Positions 36,301-45,126 are shown, numbered from the stretch's first letter. The stretch is DNA of 64,000 nucleotides from Spirochaeta lutea (GCF_000758165.1 NZ_JNUP01000065.1:147359-211358); one strand, 5' to 3'. A program made the numbers and translations. Notes: generated by a model not told the origin, from the letters alone.

Positions 36301-37537
36301 GATAGTGCAGAGTTTTTTTGGTGATTTTGGGGGACGGTACGTAGCGGAGGTGCTGAGGGCACCCCTGGATGAGCTGGAAGTCGAGTTTATTACGGCTATG
36401 CAGGATCAGGAGTTTCTCCGCCTGTACCGCAATCTCTTACGGGACTTCGTTGGAAGACCCACCCCGCTGTTGTATGCAGAGAATACCAGCCGTGAGATCG
36501 GCGGCGCAGATATCTATATAAAACTTGAAGGCCTCGCGGCAACTGGGGCCCATAAGATCAATAACGCCCTGGGTCAGGGATTGTTGGCGAAGCGGATGGG
36601 CAAAGGCCGGGTTATAGCGGAAACCGGGGCGGGACAGCACGGGGTCGCAACTGCGGCGGTCTGTGCGAAGCTGGGAATACCCTGCCGGGTGTACATGGGA
36701 GAGGTGGATGTCCGACGTCAGCGGCCTAACGTGTTTTCCATGGAGCTTTACGGGGCGGAGGTTGTTCCGGTAAAGACAGGATCCAAAACCCTGAAAGATG
36801 CGGTTAACGAGGCTCTGCGGGACTGGGCTTCCAGTTTCCAGGACACCCACTACCTGCTCGGCTCTGCCCTGGGACCGAGCCCCTTTCCTGATATGGTTCG
36901 GGAGTTTCAATCAGTCATCGGGCGAGAGCTGATTGAGCAGACCCAGGAGCGGGGGATTGTCCCGGATGCCATGGTTGCCTGTGTGGGCGGTGGATCTAAT
37001 GCCATCGGTTTTTTTGCCCCCCTTCTTGAGCGCCGGGAGATACGGATGATCGGGGTTGAGGCCGGAGGCCGCGGATCTGCTACGGGAGATCATGCTGTTC
37101 GAATGGAGGGCGGCGGCCGTCTCGGTATCGTTCAGGGGTACAAGAGCATGTTTTTATTGGATTCGGACGGCCAGGTACAGGATACCCATTCTGTGAGTGC
37201 AGGATTGGATTATCCGGGCATCGGGCCGCAGTTAGCCTACCTGGGAGCCAGCGGGAGAGTAGAGTTCACCCGGGCATCGGACCAGGAGGCCCTGGACGCC
37301 CTTCGGGTATTCGCCCGAAATGAAGGGGTAATTTTCGCCCTTGAATCTGCCCATGCCGGAGCCCAGGTCCTGAAAACCGCCAAGGAACTCGGGCCGGGGA
37401 AGACGGTAATCGTGAATATGTCCGGCAGGGGAGACAAGGATATTTTCATTACCGCTAAGGAGCTTACACCCCAGACCTGGAAGGATTTTATGCAGCGCGA
37501 GGTGCAGGAGATAGAAGCAAAGGAGAAACAATCATGA
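36284..37537 (+). CDS. trpB: tryptophan synthase beta chain
   Basis: 417 residues from ATG 36284 (GAGGAG 8 nt upstream); the ATG at 36269 is less likely. PLP Lys91 is in ATGAHKINNAL, followed by GKGRVIAETGAGQHGVATAA, CVGGGSNAIGFFAP (phosphate loop) and GLDYPGIGPQL. Condenses indole and serine to tryptophan in an alpha2beta2 complex with TrpA. The residues before the Lys (LEGLAA) differ from the usual LEDLNH, a mild divergence. Confidence 0.95.
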   Translation: MSDPDRIVQSFFGDFGGRYVAEVLRAPLDELEVEFITAMQDQEFLRLYRNLLRDFVGRPTPLLYAENTSREIGGADIYIKLEGLAATGAHKINNALGQGLLAKRMGKGRVIAETGAGQHGVATAAVCAKLGIPCRVYMGEVDVRRQRPNVFSMELYGAEVVPVKTGSKTLKDAVNEALRDWASSFQDTHYLLGSALGPSPFPDMVREFQSVIGRELIEQTQERGIVPDAMVACVGGGSNAIGFFAPLLERREIRMIGVEAGGRGSATGDHAVRMEGGGRLGIVQGYKSMFLLDSDGQVQDTHSVSAGLDYPGIGPQLAYLGASGRVEFTRASDQEALDALRVFARNEGVIFALESAHAGAQVLKTAKELGPGKTVIVNMSGRGDKDIFITAKELTPQTWKDFMQREVQEIEAKEKQS

Positions 37538-38271
37538 CCCACCTGATGGCCCATATGATACCCTACTTCCCGGATTATCCCACCAGCTTGGAGGCCGCCC
37601 GAGCCTTGATAGATGCCGGTGTGTCTTTCTTGGAGATTCAGTTTCCCTTTTCCGACCCGACGGCTGACGGTCCTACCATCGAGGCTGCCTGTACAACAGC
37701 CCTTGCTCAGGGGTTCTCGGTGGACCGGGGGTTTGAATTTGTTAAGGCCCTGGCGGGAAGGGGGCCGGAGATAGTTATAATGACCTACGCGAGTCTGGTA
37801 ATATCCCGGGGGGTGGACCGGTTCTGTAGAGATGCAGCCGCCGCCGGTGCTTCCGGCGTAATAGTCCCCGACCTGCCTGTGGACAGTGATGAGGGTCTTT
37901 GGAACGCTGCGGAGAAAGCGGGCCTTACCGTCATCCCGGTGATTGTTCCCACGACCTCGGAGGAACGCTTACAAAAAATTGCCGGCGTTAATCCCCGGTA
38001 CATTTATTGTGCTCTTCGTACGGGCATTACCGGAACGCGAACCGAGCTTGGGGCAGAGAACCTGGCCTTTCTGGATAGGGCGGGAAGGACCGGAGCTAAG
38101 ATTCTGGCCGGCTTCGGCATCCAGAGCCCGGAGCAGGTGCGTACCCTAAAGGGGCATGTGCACGGAGCTATTGTCGGTTCCGCTCTGGTTCGGGTGATCA
38201 GCCAAGCAGCGAGTCCTGAGGCCTGTTATGAATCCCTGTTGGGTGTGGCCCAGGAGCTTGTACGGGCTTGA
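37534..38271 (+). CDS. trpA: tryptophan synthase alpha chain, short N-terminus
   Basis: 245 residues. Glu34 and Asp45 (FLEIQFPFSDPTADGPTI) are spaced as the catalytic pair of TrpA; GVIVPDLPVDSDEG, YCALRTGITGTRTEL (loop 6) and ILAGFGIQSPEQV (phosphate site) follow. It starts directly at MTHLMAHMIPYFPDYPTS, lacking the ~15-residue first helix of most TrpA proteins. The ATGA overlap with trpB fixes the start, so the shortness looks real. Confidence 0.92.
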   Translation: MTHLMAHMIPYFPDYPTSLEAARALIDAGVSFLEIQFPFSDPTADGPTIEAACTTALAQGFSVDRGFEFVKALAGRGPEIVIMTYASLVISRGVDRFCRDAAAAGASGVIVPDLPVDSDEGLWNAAEKAGLTVIPVIVPTTSEERLQKIAGVNPRYIYCALRTGITGTRTELGAENLAFLDRAGRTGAKILAGFGIQSPEQVRTLKGHVHGAIVGSALVRVISQAASPEACYESLLGVAQELVRA

Positions 38272-38296
38272 AATGCTGGGGTTGAGGGGCTAATGT
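38268..38296 (+). promoter_or_regulatory. candidate trxA promoter overlapping the end of trpA
   Basis: TTGAAA (38268-38273), 17 bp, TAATGT (38291-38296), about 30 bp before the trxA ATG. It would let trxA be expressed apart from the trp operon. Confidence 0.45.
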
Positions 38297-38325
38297 GTAT
38301 CTATGAAAGTACCACGGAGGAAGTA

Positions 38326-38649
38326 ATGGCACAGGAAGTAACCCTAACGGTGGATAATTTTGAGGAAGAGGTTTTGAAGTCACCTGTTCCTGTCTTAGTT
38401 GATTTTTGGGCAGAGTGGTGTATGCCCTGCAAGATGATTGCTCCTGCCCTGGCCGAGATGGCTCAGGAGCTTGACGGAAAACTGAGGATCGGAAAGGTAA
38501 ACGTAGACGACCATGGGGAACTTGCCCAACAGTACAGCGTAGTCAGTATTCCAACCCTGTTAGTATTCAAGGACGGATCCATGGTTAAGCAGCATGTCGG
38601 AGCAGCACCGAAGCCGACCCTCCAAAAGATTGTGGAGCCCTTTATTTAG
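38326..38649 (+). CDS. trxA: thioredoxin with WCMPC active site
   Basis: 107 residues from ATG 38326, with GGAGG 5 nt upstream. The complete thioredoxin fold is present: [20 protein letters not shown] (Cys32/Cys35), [20 protein letters not shown] with the cis-Pro, [17 protein letters not shown]. The active site is Cys-Met-Pro-Cys rather than Cys-Gly-Pro-Cys, which should shift its redox potential. It follows trpA by 54 bp. Confidence 0.92.
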   Translation: MAQEVTLTVDNFEEEVLKSPVPVLVDFWAEWCMPCKMIAPALAEMAQELDGKLRIGKVNVDDHGELAQQYSVVSIPTLLVFKDGSMVKQHVGAAPKPTLQKIVEPFI

Positions 38650-38716
38650 TTCCATTATTGCGCACTATATAACAGGTTGAAATACTGTATGCCGGGCATG
38701 GGAGCTGTCTGTTATG

Positions 38717-39808
38717 TTATCGATTTGAATTGTACCGGTCGGTGGTATTTTCTCCACCCAGGGTTGCCCCGCCTGTGGGAGCTATGAACCATTCCTGGGG
38801 AGCAAAACCCCGGTTGAGGGTACGGGTAGAGGTGCTGCCGGTGTTAGATATGAAATGACTCGGGGTAAGGTTTGTATCTCCTGCTATACTCCAGACATTC
38901 ATGGCTACCAACTCTTCCGCTGTTTCCAGACTGGCGGCACTTCCGAATCCCCCGTAGGATTCCGCAGGTTCAGCAGCACGCTTGGTGTACATCATGGCAT
39001 CAACAACCGATTCCGGCGAGGTATACATGGGGCTGACGGTGAGGGTAATGGCCTGGCTCGTATCCGATAGCCCCCCTGGTAATAAAAACACCGGTATATC
39101 TGGATTTACCAGGCTCAACCGCAAACCATCAATTGTACCGGACATACCATCAGAAGCCTGTAGGAAGCCCCAGTAGGTATCCTGGAACCGTTCGAGGCGA
39201 CAGGGCTCCAATATGTGTTCTTCCGTCCGCAAGAAAACCACCGCATAATCTCCCTGGGACATTTCCAGGTCCGGAAATACCAACCGGGATGTGAACCTGT
39301 TCGGTGTGCCGATCCAGAGGGTCTGGCCGCCCAAGGAACCGCCCTGGAGACACATCAGCTCGATGGCTTCAGGTCGAGTTTTCGAATGGACAGACCGAAT
39401 TTCATTGAGCTGAAGCACCGCAGGCTGGGTATTGAAGCCGAATCCAGGGAGGTCGAAATACAGGGCGTTGTCTGAAAGATCATGTACCCTGCCCTGGATA
39501 CTGAAGGGTTGCCCTAGGCCGGAAGCCGGATCGGTATCCCAAAGTAGGATCAGACGGCGGTCCTCGGTACTGGCAGCCGTCGGCGGCCTCTGGGTGCTGA
39601 CCAACCACTCCTGGCCGCCCTGGGGCAGCTGTACCGGCTCATTGAACCAGATGGTGAACTCCCCGGGTCCGGTCTGCTGGAAGGTTTCAATCCATGGAGG
39701 AGTGTTGTCCCGTTGTCCCGTGAGCAGGGGGAAGAAGGGGGTGCAGGACGATAGAATCACCCAAACAAACATGCTCAGGGCGGCTGGTATGGCGCTTCGT
39801 TGTTTCAT
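38717..39808 (-). CDS. lipoprotein with Ig-like and lamin-tail-like domains
   Basis: 363 residues; lipobox VILSSCTP with Cys at ~22. The mature N-terminus (NTPPWIETFQQTGPGEFTIW, then FNEPV) resembles bacterial Ig-like (Big_5) domains. From ~135, LQLNEIRSVHSKTRPEAIEL and the LGGQTLWIGTP region match the lamin-tail-domain pattern (NEI...EAIEL). Such proteins are usually surface or periplasmic and may bind other macromolecules; no enzyme motif is seen. It converges on trxA with a 67-bp gap. Confidence 0.6.
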   Translation of the reverse strand: MKQRSAIPAALSMFVWVILSSCTPFFPLLTGQRDNTPPWIETFQQTGPGEFTIWFNEPVQLPQGGQEWLVSTQRPPTAASTEDRRLILLWDTDPASGLGQPFSIQGRVHDLSDNALYFDLPGFGFNTQPAVLQLNEIRSVHSKTRPEAIELMCLQGGSLGGQTLWIGTPNRFTSRLVFPDLEMSQGDYAVVFLRTEEHILEPCRLERFQDTYWGFLQASDGMSGTIDGLRLSLVNPDIPVFLLPGGLSDTSQAITLTVSPMYTSPESVVDAMMYTKRAAEPAESYGGFGSAASLETAEELVAMNVWSIAGDTNLTPSHFISNTGSTSTRTLNRGFAPQEWFIAPTGGATLGGENTTDRYNSNR

Positions 39809-39869
39809 GCTATAAATACCGTGGAGGGAGGCGATTTTACTTCAAAATGTACGTACTACCATCTGTTTT

Positions 39870-40409
39870 ATGATGATTCTCGGGATCTGGGCGGTTCCCG
39901 GGGCCGGGGCTCAGGTGCCGGAGATTGTTAATCCCCTGGGACATTTACTCGGGGTAGAACTGGACCTGGTAGGGTTCCCCTATCTGCCCTCCAATGGGTT
40001 GGTCTACGATGCCGCCCGATACCAATTAATTTCCGAATCGGGTGAGGGAACCACCCTAGAGGTCTACCGCCTTGAAGCAGGGGAAGAGCGTGAAGGCCGG
40101 CGGGACGGTTCGGCTGCTCTGGATGGGGTGAACTCGGGCGAGCAGGAGGATCCCGTGGCTGAGTTTCTTTCCTCCGGGGGGGTGGAAGCCGGCTTATGTG
40201 CCGAAGGAGGCTATCGGTACGGCTTTGAAGACCGCTATGTTCTAGCGTTTCCTGGAGAGCAGAGCTGGTTCTTCTTCGTATTCCCCGATCGTTCCTTGGG
40301 GGTATGTGAGTTTGTGGATGCCTTTTTTGAGATGTACCGCTTCTTTCAGGAGCGGTTGGGGCAGGGGGAGCCCAGATTTCCCGGTATTGTGGGTGGGCTG
40401 CCGGATTAA
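39870..40409 (+). CDS. secreted small protein, unknown
   Basis: 179 residues with a short signal peptide (MILGIWAVPGAGAQ). The mature part is acidic (EREGRRDGSAALDGVNSGEQ loop) and ends in an aromatic-rich segment (WFFFVFPDRSLGVCEFVDAF). No ribosome site; TACCAT lies 7 nt upstream of the ATG (39857-39862) and may be the -10 box of a leaderless mRNA. Its 24-bp distance to the vWA gene suggests joint expression. Family not recognised. Confidence 0.55.
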   Translation: MMILGIWAVPGAGAQVPEIVNPLGHLLGVELDLVGFPYLPSNGLVYDAARYQLISESGEGTTLEVYRLEAGEEREGRRDGSAALDGVNSGEQEDPVAEFLSSGGVEAGLCAEGGYRYGFEDRYVLAFPGEQSWFFFVFPDRSLGVCEFVDAFFEMYRFFQERLGQGEPRFPGIVGGLPD

Positions 40410-40433
40410 GGCCCCTATGGTTCCGGCCGAGCA

Positions 40434-41810
40434 ATGGTGCTCCCAAGCCTGTATACCACCCCGGGTTGGGTAGAGCGATCCGGGAGCAAAGCCGGAGGTA
40501 GTGGTACTATCGTGACGGCAGCATGGTTTACCCCCGGAGCGTGGGATAAAAATCTAAGCAGGAAGGCGAAATTTGACGATAAGCCGGGTATGGCTTTGGA
40601 TACCTATTTCTGGAGAATCTTTGATCATTCCGCGAATCGGCTGAATGGGCGGCGGGCAAGCGGCCCAGGGCAATCCTTGGTTCGTGCTGTAGTATTCCCC
40701 CTCTATCTGTTTCTTATCGTTCTGGTTGCTCCCGGATTTGGTCAGTCCAGCCCCGATTCCCCGTCCCTCAGAATAGGTCCGGAGGATGTCCGGATAGAAC
40801 AGAGCATTGAGGGCGGCTACTACCTCTACATTCAGAAAACGCCTGGGATATCATCGGTACTGATTACCGAGTCCACCGAGGACCCGAACAAAGAGGTCGC
40901 CAGTTATGCATACCGGAATCCGGAATACCATCCCGAGAATGGAGACGAACGACGAATACTGGATGGCGAGTTTCTTACCACCCCGGGGCTGTACTCTCTC
41001 ATTGATTCTACCCCGGTGGAGGATGAGCAGTTCGGCCAGGCCTTCCGGATCTTTATTCCCTATATAATCGTATACGGCTATCCCTGGACCAGAAATGGTG
41101 AGGAACAGGTCCTGGACGGCACCTACCTGAGTATCAGAGCCTTTGAAAAACCCTATGCCGATTATTCCGGAGCCTTCAGGGATAATCCCTTCCGTATCAG
41201 GGTGGCGGAGCAACGACCCTCCGAGGGACCCCCAGAGGGTAATTACATGGACGATACCGTTGACCGTTTCACTGAGGTGAGCCAGGATACTGCGGGTGTT
41301 ACCCGGTACTCCCTGGGTGAAGAAGACCTGGTGGATACCATCCGGGAAATTCTGGAGGATCAACCCTCAGGGCCCCTGGAGCTTGTGTTCGCCATTGATA
41401 CCACCCAGAGCATGGAAGATGATATGCAGGCCGTCCGGGCTACCCTGGTTTCCATCCTCGCTGAGCAGGTTGAACGCTTTGATCCCCTCCGGATCGGATT
41501 TGTCCTCTACCGTGACTACCTGGAGGAATACATGGTCCGGCTGGTACGCTTCCGTGATGGTGTAGACCACGTGCAAGCCACCCTCGATCGAATCCGAACC
41601 GCCGGCGGACGGGATATCCCCGAGGCTGTGTACGAGGCGCTTCACACCGCTGTAACGGAGTTTGACTGGCGAACGGATAACCGCCGGATCGTACTGATCG
41701 GCGATGCACCTCCCCATCCCCGACCCCGGGGAAGGGTGACCAAGGAACTGGTGGTTTCCGAGGCGGAGAGCCGCGGGGTAGTGGTGGATGTCATTATCCT
41801 GCCCCACTAA
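40434..41810 (+). CDS. exported von Willebrand factor A domain protein
   Basis: Up to 458 residues. The hydrophobic export signal (VVFPLYLFLIVLVAPGFGQS) lies at 86-105, so the true start is probably internal, near ATG 40590 or the TTG at 40677; neither has a clear ribosome site. A beta-rich domain follows (~110-300), then a vWA domain (~315-458) with the MIDAS residues in LVFAIDTTQSMEDDM (DxTxS variant) and IVLIGDAPPHP. It probably binds a protein partner through a metal ion at the envelope. Confidence 0.65.
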   Translation: MVLPSLYTTPGWVERSGSKAGGSGTIVTAAWFTPGAWDKNLSRKAKFDDKPGMALDTYFWRIFDHSANRLNGRRASGPGQSLVRAVVFPLYLFLIVLVAPGFGQSSPDSPSLRIGPEDVRIEQSIEGGYYLYIQKTPGISSVLITESTEDPNKEVASYAYRNPEYHPENGDERRILDGEFLTTPGLYSLIDSTPVEDEQFGQAFRIFIPYIIVYGYPWTRNGEEQVLDGTYLSIRAFEKPYADYSGAFRDNPFRIRVAEQRPSEGPPEGNYMDDTVDRFTEVSQDTAGVTRYSLGEEDLVDTIREILEDQPSGPLELVFAIDTTQSMEDDMQAVRATLVSILAEQVERFDPLRIGFVLYRDYLEEYMVRLVRFRDGVDHVQATLDRIRTAGGRDIPEAVYEALHTAVTEFDWRTDNRRIVLIGDAPPHPRPRGRVTKELVVSEAESRGVVVDVIILPH

Positions 41811-41817
41811 CCCCAGT

Positions 41818-42258
41818 CTACTCGTCGGTCTGTTGCAGTTCCTGAAATTTTGCCTGGGCGAGAACCAATATCCAGGACGGCAGGGCTCCTTGTTCGCCGG
41901 ATTGATCGGCGTCAGCCTCATTCTGTCCGGGTTGATCTTCATACTCATCAATAATGGCTTGGAATTCCTGGAGGGCAAGATCGGTTTTTCCCTCTTTCGC
42001 ATGGTAATGGGCTCGGTGGTATTCCGCGGTGAGACGCTGTTCGGGATCCTCTGAGAATCGGGTAAACACCGCATCAACATAGACGTGGGCTGCCTTATAG
42101 TTGCCCTGGTCCGCATATTCCTGGGCTGCTTGGAAGAGCTCCGGGGCGGTGAGGTTCTCAGGAACCTCATCGGGAACCGAAGCACAGCCGCTGAGGGCCA
42201 CCAGAATTCCCAGTGCCAGGAGAAAAAGGATTGGTGTAATGGGTAGGGTAGTTTTCAT
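41818..42258 (-). CDS. small TPR-type lipoprotein
   Basis: 146 residues from ATG 42258. Signal with lipobox VALSGCAS (Cys ~24), then helix pairs (LFQAAQEYADQGNYKAAHVY, YHRAHYHAKEGKTDLALQEF) that form about two TPR units, then an acidic stretch (DQPGQNEADADQSGEQG). Transcribed from a promoter 6 bp upstream with no leader. Converges with the vWA gene, 7 bp apart. Function unknown. Confidence 0.7.
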   Translation of the reverse strand: MKTTLPITPILFLLALGILVALSGCASVPDEVPENLTAPELFQAAQEYADQGNYKAAHVYVDAVFTRFSEDPEQRLTAEYHRAHYHAKEGKTDLALQEFQAIIDEYEDQPGQNEADADQSGEQGALPSWILVLAQAKFQELQQTDE

Positions 42259-42264
42259 ACCGGT

Positions 42265-42293
42265 AGTATAGCGGACTTTTACCACGGAACCAA
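42265..42293 (-). promoter_or_regulatory. promoter giving a probable leaderless mRNA (TPR lipoprotein 2)
   Basis: Minus strand TTGGTT (42293-42288), 17 bp, TATACT (42270-42265), 6 nt, ATG. Confidence 0.6.
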
Positions 42294-42323
42294 GAGATTC
42301 CGGCTGCAGACCTAGGGTTCCTG

Positions 42324-42638
42324 CTATTGATCCTCAGGGAGGGTCTGCAGGGTAAGCGGGTCGTAGATCTCATCCTTGAGGGGGAGGGAATCTTTCAGGT
42401 TTCTCAGGAATTCGCTGACCTCACCCATGGCTTCATAATGGGGGCATGATTCAATGCTCCGACGGGTGACGGTGAAATACTTGTAGATTTTTTCCTCACC
42501 CAGACGTTTCTTCCACATACCCCGGGCACAGCGTACCCGGAGGACGCAGCCCTCACCCTCTTCGGCAGGAGTCGGAATGATTTTGCAATGCAGGCAGTTT
42601 GCGCAATAGATTTTGTCCTGCTCAGATTTACTAATCAT
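42324..42638 (-). CDS. small Cys-rich probable zinc-binding protein, unknown
   Basis: 104 residues, cytoplasmic. Cysteines lie in YCANCLHCK (Cys12, 15, 18), CVLRVRCARGMW (Cys31, 37) and SIESCPHYE (Cys65 with His67), enough for one or two metal sites. The middle is basic (WKKRLGEEKIYKYFTVTRR). The pattern suggests a nucleic-acid- or metal-binding adaptor. I do not recognise the family. The promoter lies 9 bp before the ATG with no ribosome site. Confidence 0.65.
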   Translation of the reverse strand: MISKSEQDKIYCANCLHCKIIPTPAEEGEGCVLRVRCARGMWKKRLGEEKIYKYFTVTRRSIESCPHYEAMGEVSEFLRNLKDSLPLKDEIYDPLTLQTLPEDQ

Positions 42639-42647
42639 TATAGAGAA

Positions 42648-42677
42648 AGTTTATCATAGCCGTTCTATTTGGGTCAA
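42648..42677 (-). promoter_or_regulatory. promoter giving a probable leaderless mRNA (Cys-rich protein)
   Basis: Minus strand TTGACC (42677-42672), 18 bp, TAAACT (42653-42648), 9 nt, ATG. Confidence 0.5.
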
Positions 42678-42729
42678 TGTAGAGGGTCTTTCAAAAGGGT
42701 GTTTTATTAGAATCATCTTGACCCGATCA

Positions 42730-42759
42730 TTGCCTGATCCGGGGCAATTGGGCTACTAT
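42730..42759 (+). promoter_or_regulatory. promoter giving a probable leaderless mRNA (DUF554 protein)
   Basis: TTGCCT (42730-42735), 18 bp, TACTAT (42754-42759), 7 nt, ATG at 42767. It is divergent from the Cys-rich gene's promoter. Confidence 0.5.
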
Positions 42760-42766
42760 CCAAGCA

Positions 42767-43552
42767 ATGATTGCAACCGTTATAAACGCTATCGCTGTAA
42801 TTCTCGGAGGTCTTGTCGGATTAGCCGGTGGAAAGAAACTGGAGCGCAATACCCCATTGCAGAACACTGTGTTCTATGGAATCGGCGTCATTACCCTGAT
42901 CATCGGGCTGATGATGGCCCTGCGTACCCAGCGTATACTCTATCTCACCCTATCGCTGGTATTCGGGGGCATAATCGGGCATCTGATAGGGATCGAAGGG
43001 GCCATACTTCGCCTGGGGCGCAGTATCGAAGGACTCACCCGGCGGAGGGGATCCAATCCACGGAAACCTGGCCCAGTACCCGGGGCCCCGGTCCAGGCTG
43101 AGCAAACCATGGAGGACTCCGAAGCCAGGGCTGCGCGGTTCGCTCTGGGCTTTCTGGAAGCCTCGGTGTTGTTCTGTGTGGGGTCCATGACCATTCTGGG
43201 ATCCATTCAGGCGGGAATCGAAGGGCATTACAGCATTCTGTTAACCAAATCGGTTATGGACGGCTTTATGGCGGTACTATTGGCGGCGGGGCTCGGAGCC
43301 GGTGTGCTGTACTCCTCTATTACGATTTTGGTGTATCAGGGGATTCTAACGGCTATAGCATCCTGGGCGGGAACCGGGGTACCCGATCTGGTTCTTTCAG
43401 AGATAAGCGGTATCGGAGGAGCCATGATCATCATGATCGGTATTAACCTGCTGCAGCTTAAAAAGGTGCCCACAGCCAATTATTTACCCGGGCTGGTGCT
43501 CATAGTCATTCTGAGTCTATTGGACCCCTATCTGCCAGGGGTGTTCAAGTAG
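42767..43552 (+). CDS. DUF554-family integral membrane protein
   Basis: 261 residues. It starts ATVINAIAVILGGLVGLAGG, with GVITLIIGLMMALRTQ, FCVGSMTILGSIQAGIEGHY and the GIGGAMIIMIGINLLQL end, the distinctive DUF554 (YdfK-like) pattern with ~6-7 membrane helices. A hydrophilic loop at ~90-120 (RRRGSNPRKPGPVPGAPVQA) is longer than usual. Possible transport role; function unproven in the family. Confidence 0.85.
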   Translation: MIATVINAIAVILGGLVGLAGGKKLERNTPLQNTVFYGIGVITLIIGLMMALRTQRILYLTLSLVFGGIIGHLIGIEGAILRLGRSIEGLTRRRGSNPRKPGPVPGAPVQAEQTMEDSEARAARFALGFLEASVLFCVGSMTILGSIQAGIEGHYSILLTKSVMDGFMAVLLAAGLGAGVLYSSITILVYQGILTAIASWAGTGVPDLVLSEISGIGGAMIIMIGINLLQLKKVPTANYLPGLVLIVILSLLDPYLPGVFK

Positions 43553-43559
43553 GATAGGC

Positions 43560-43645
43560 CGGCAGCCGGCAGCCAGCAGCCTGGAAAAAAGGCTAATCTG
43601 GATTCTCGAGAATAGGAAATAGCCGCCGGCAGCCCGCAGCCCGCA
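43560..43645. repeat. GCAGCC-rich simple repeats
   Basis: CGGCAGCCGGCAGCCAGCAG (from 43560) and a related CCGGCAGCCCGCAGCCCGC (43625-43643) lie 65 bp apart between DUF554 and hom. Each is followed within a few bases by an A-run (AAAAAA or AAAAA). Confidence 0.6.
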
Positions 43646-43691
43646 AAAAGGGGTTCCACAGCCTTCACTCATTCCCCAGCCGCCCAGGAGC

Positions 43692-43721
43692 GTACCTCGG
43701 AAGCCTGCAGCTCCGAGGTAC
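43692..43721. repeat. perfect 10-bp inverted repeat downstream of hom
   Basis: GTACCTCGGA (43692-43701) and TCCGAGGTAC (43712-43721), 10-nt loop containing CTGCAG. It is 32 bp beyond the hom stop, between convergent genes. There is no T-run, so it may be an mRNA 3'-end stabiliser rather than a terminator. Confidence 0.6.
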
Positions 43722-43753
43722 AGAGTACCGGGGACTGTCCAGGAAATCCAGCC

Positions 43754-45097
43754 CTAGAATTCCCGGAACTCGGGATGTTCGTCAATTATGGGAATTACCG
43801 CCGAACCGGGTTGAACCGCCGCCAAGTTCTCAATCTCCCGGATTGCGGAGTGCAGATCTGCCTCTTTGACCCGGTGGGTGGTTATAACAATGGGAACAGA
43901 TCCCGGCTCGTTAGAATCCCCCTGAATCGATTCAGGAATTTCATGCTGCATGATGGAGGAAAGGCTTATGCCCTTGCTGCCCAGGACCGTGGTTATTCGG
44001 CCCAGGTTTCCGGGCTTGTCCTGTACCATGAGTCTGAGGTAGTACCGTTGATGGATTTCCGCGGGATCCAGCTGGGTTGCCGGTTTGGTTTTGCCCTGCC
44101 AAATATTGATCTGTTTGAACTGGATGGGGTAGGCGCCCCCGGCGATGGCGATGCAGTCTCCCGCAACCGCGCTGGCAGTGGGCGATCCCCCCGCCCCCCG
44201 GCCGTAGTACATGGTATGCCCCACGGCATGTCCGTAGATGGAGACGGCGTTAAAGCTGCCCCCGACCCACGCCAGGGGATGATCCATGGAAATGAAGGCC
44301 GGCTCGACCCGGACAAAACAACCCCGGTTGGTTTGAACTGCCGAGGCTATCAGCTTGATGACGTATCCCATTTCATTACCGTAGGCAACGTCCTCCGCCT
44401 GGAGGCGGTTGATTCCTGCCACAGGAATCCGGTCCAGATCTACCGTTGCGCCGAAGGCCAGGCTTGCCATGATGCAGATCTTGTGAGCGGAGTCGATTCC
44501 GGCTACATCCAGGGTAGGATCCGCTTCAGCAAGACCGTCAGCCTGGGCCTGGGCCAGGGCGTCATCGTAGCTTTGACCCTTCTCAATCATTTCCGTGAGG
44601 ATGTAGTTACAGGTGCCGTTTACAATGCCGTATATGGCATCGATGGTATTGGCCATGAGACCGTCATACAGGGTCCTAACCAGGGGGATTCCGCCGCCGC
44701 AGCTGGCTTCGAACCCAATGCTGCAACCGTTCTGCTCCGCGAGGGGAAAGAGTTCCGCCCCGTGATGGGCCAACAGGGCTTTGTTGGCGGTTACCAGGTG
44801 TTTTCCCGCCTTCAAGACGCGCCGGCTGAGTTCCAGGGCAAAACCGGTTCCACCTACCAACTCAATGACAATCTGTACCTCCGGATCGCTTAGTGCCGTG
44901 TCCAGATCCTCGGTAAACAGGGTTTCGGGTAGTTCCAGACTCCTGGCAACATCAAAATTCTTATCGACGATGTACCGTAATTCCAGATGCACGCCGCTTC
45001 TCTGGTGAATCTTTTCTTCCTGGTCGAGCAGTAGGGCTGCTGTCGAACCGCCTACGGTGCCACAGCCTACCAATGCTACACCTACCCGTTGACTCAT
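43754..45097 (-). CDS. hom: homoserine dehydrogenase
   Basis: 447 residues. NAD(P) site VGVALVGCGTVGGSTAALLL at the N-terminus, VTANKALLAHHG, the catalytic core SCGGGIPLVRTLYDGLMANT and GIVNGTCNYILTEM, ADPTLDVAGIDSAHKICIMA with the catalytic Asp/Lys, and a C-terminal ACT domain from ~355 (YLRLMVQDKPGNLGRITTVL), which normally senses Thr. Reduces aspartate semialdehyde to homoserine for Thr/Met synthesis. Ribosome site AGGGAGG upstream. Confidence 0.95.
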   Translation of the reverse strand: MSQRVGVALVGCGTVGGSTAALLLDQEEKIHQRSGVHLELRYIVDKNFDVARSLELPETLFTEDLDTALSDPEVQIVIELVGGTGFALELSRRVLKAGKHLVTANKALLAHHGAELFPLAEQNGCSIGFEASCGGGIPLVRTLYDGLMANTIDAIYGIVNGTCNYILTEMIEKGQSYDDALAQAQADGLAEADPTLDVAGIDSAHKICIMASLAFGATVDLDRIPVAGINRLQAEDVAYGNEMGYVIKLIASAVQTNRGCFVRVEPAFISMDHPLAWVGGSFNAVSIYGHAVGHTMYYGRGAGGSPTASAVAGDCIAIAGGAYPIQFKQINIWQGKTKPATQLDPAEIHQRYYLRLMVQDKPGNLGRITTVLGSKGISLSSIMQHEIPESIQGDSNEPGSVPIVITTHRVKEADLHSAIREIENLAAVQPGSAVIPIIDEHPEFREF

Positions 45098-45126
45098 GAT
45101 TTCCTCCCTGTCTTGGTTGTCCGGTT

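Noticed and set aside
40434-40590. N-terminal ~52 residues of the vWA protein as a real domain
   Set aside because: They precede the export signal, have no family pattern and no ribosome site; an internal start is more likely.
43775-44893. Long open frame (372 codons) antisense to hom
   Set aside because: Shadow of the homoserine dehydrogenase codons.
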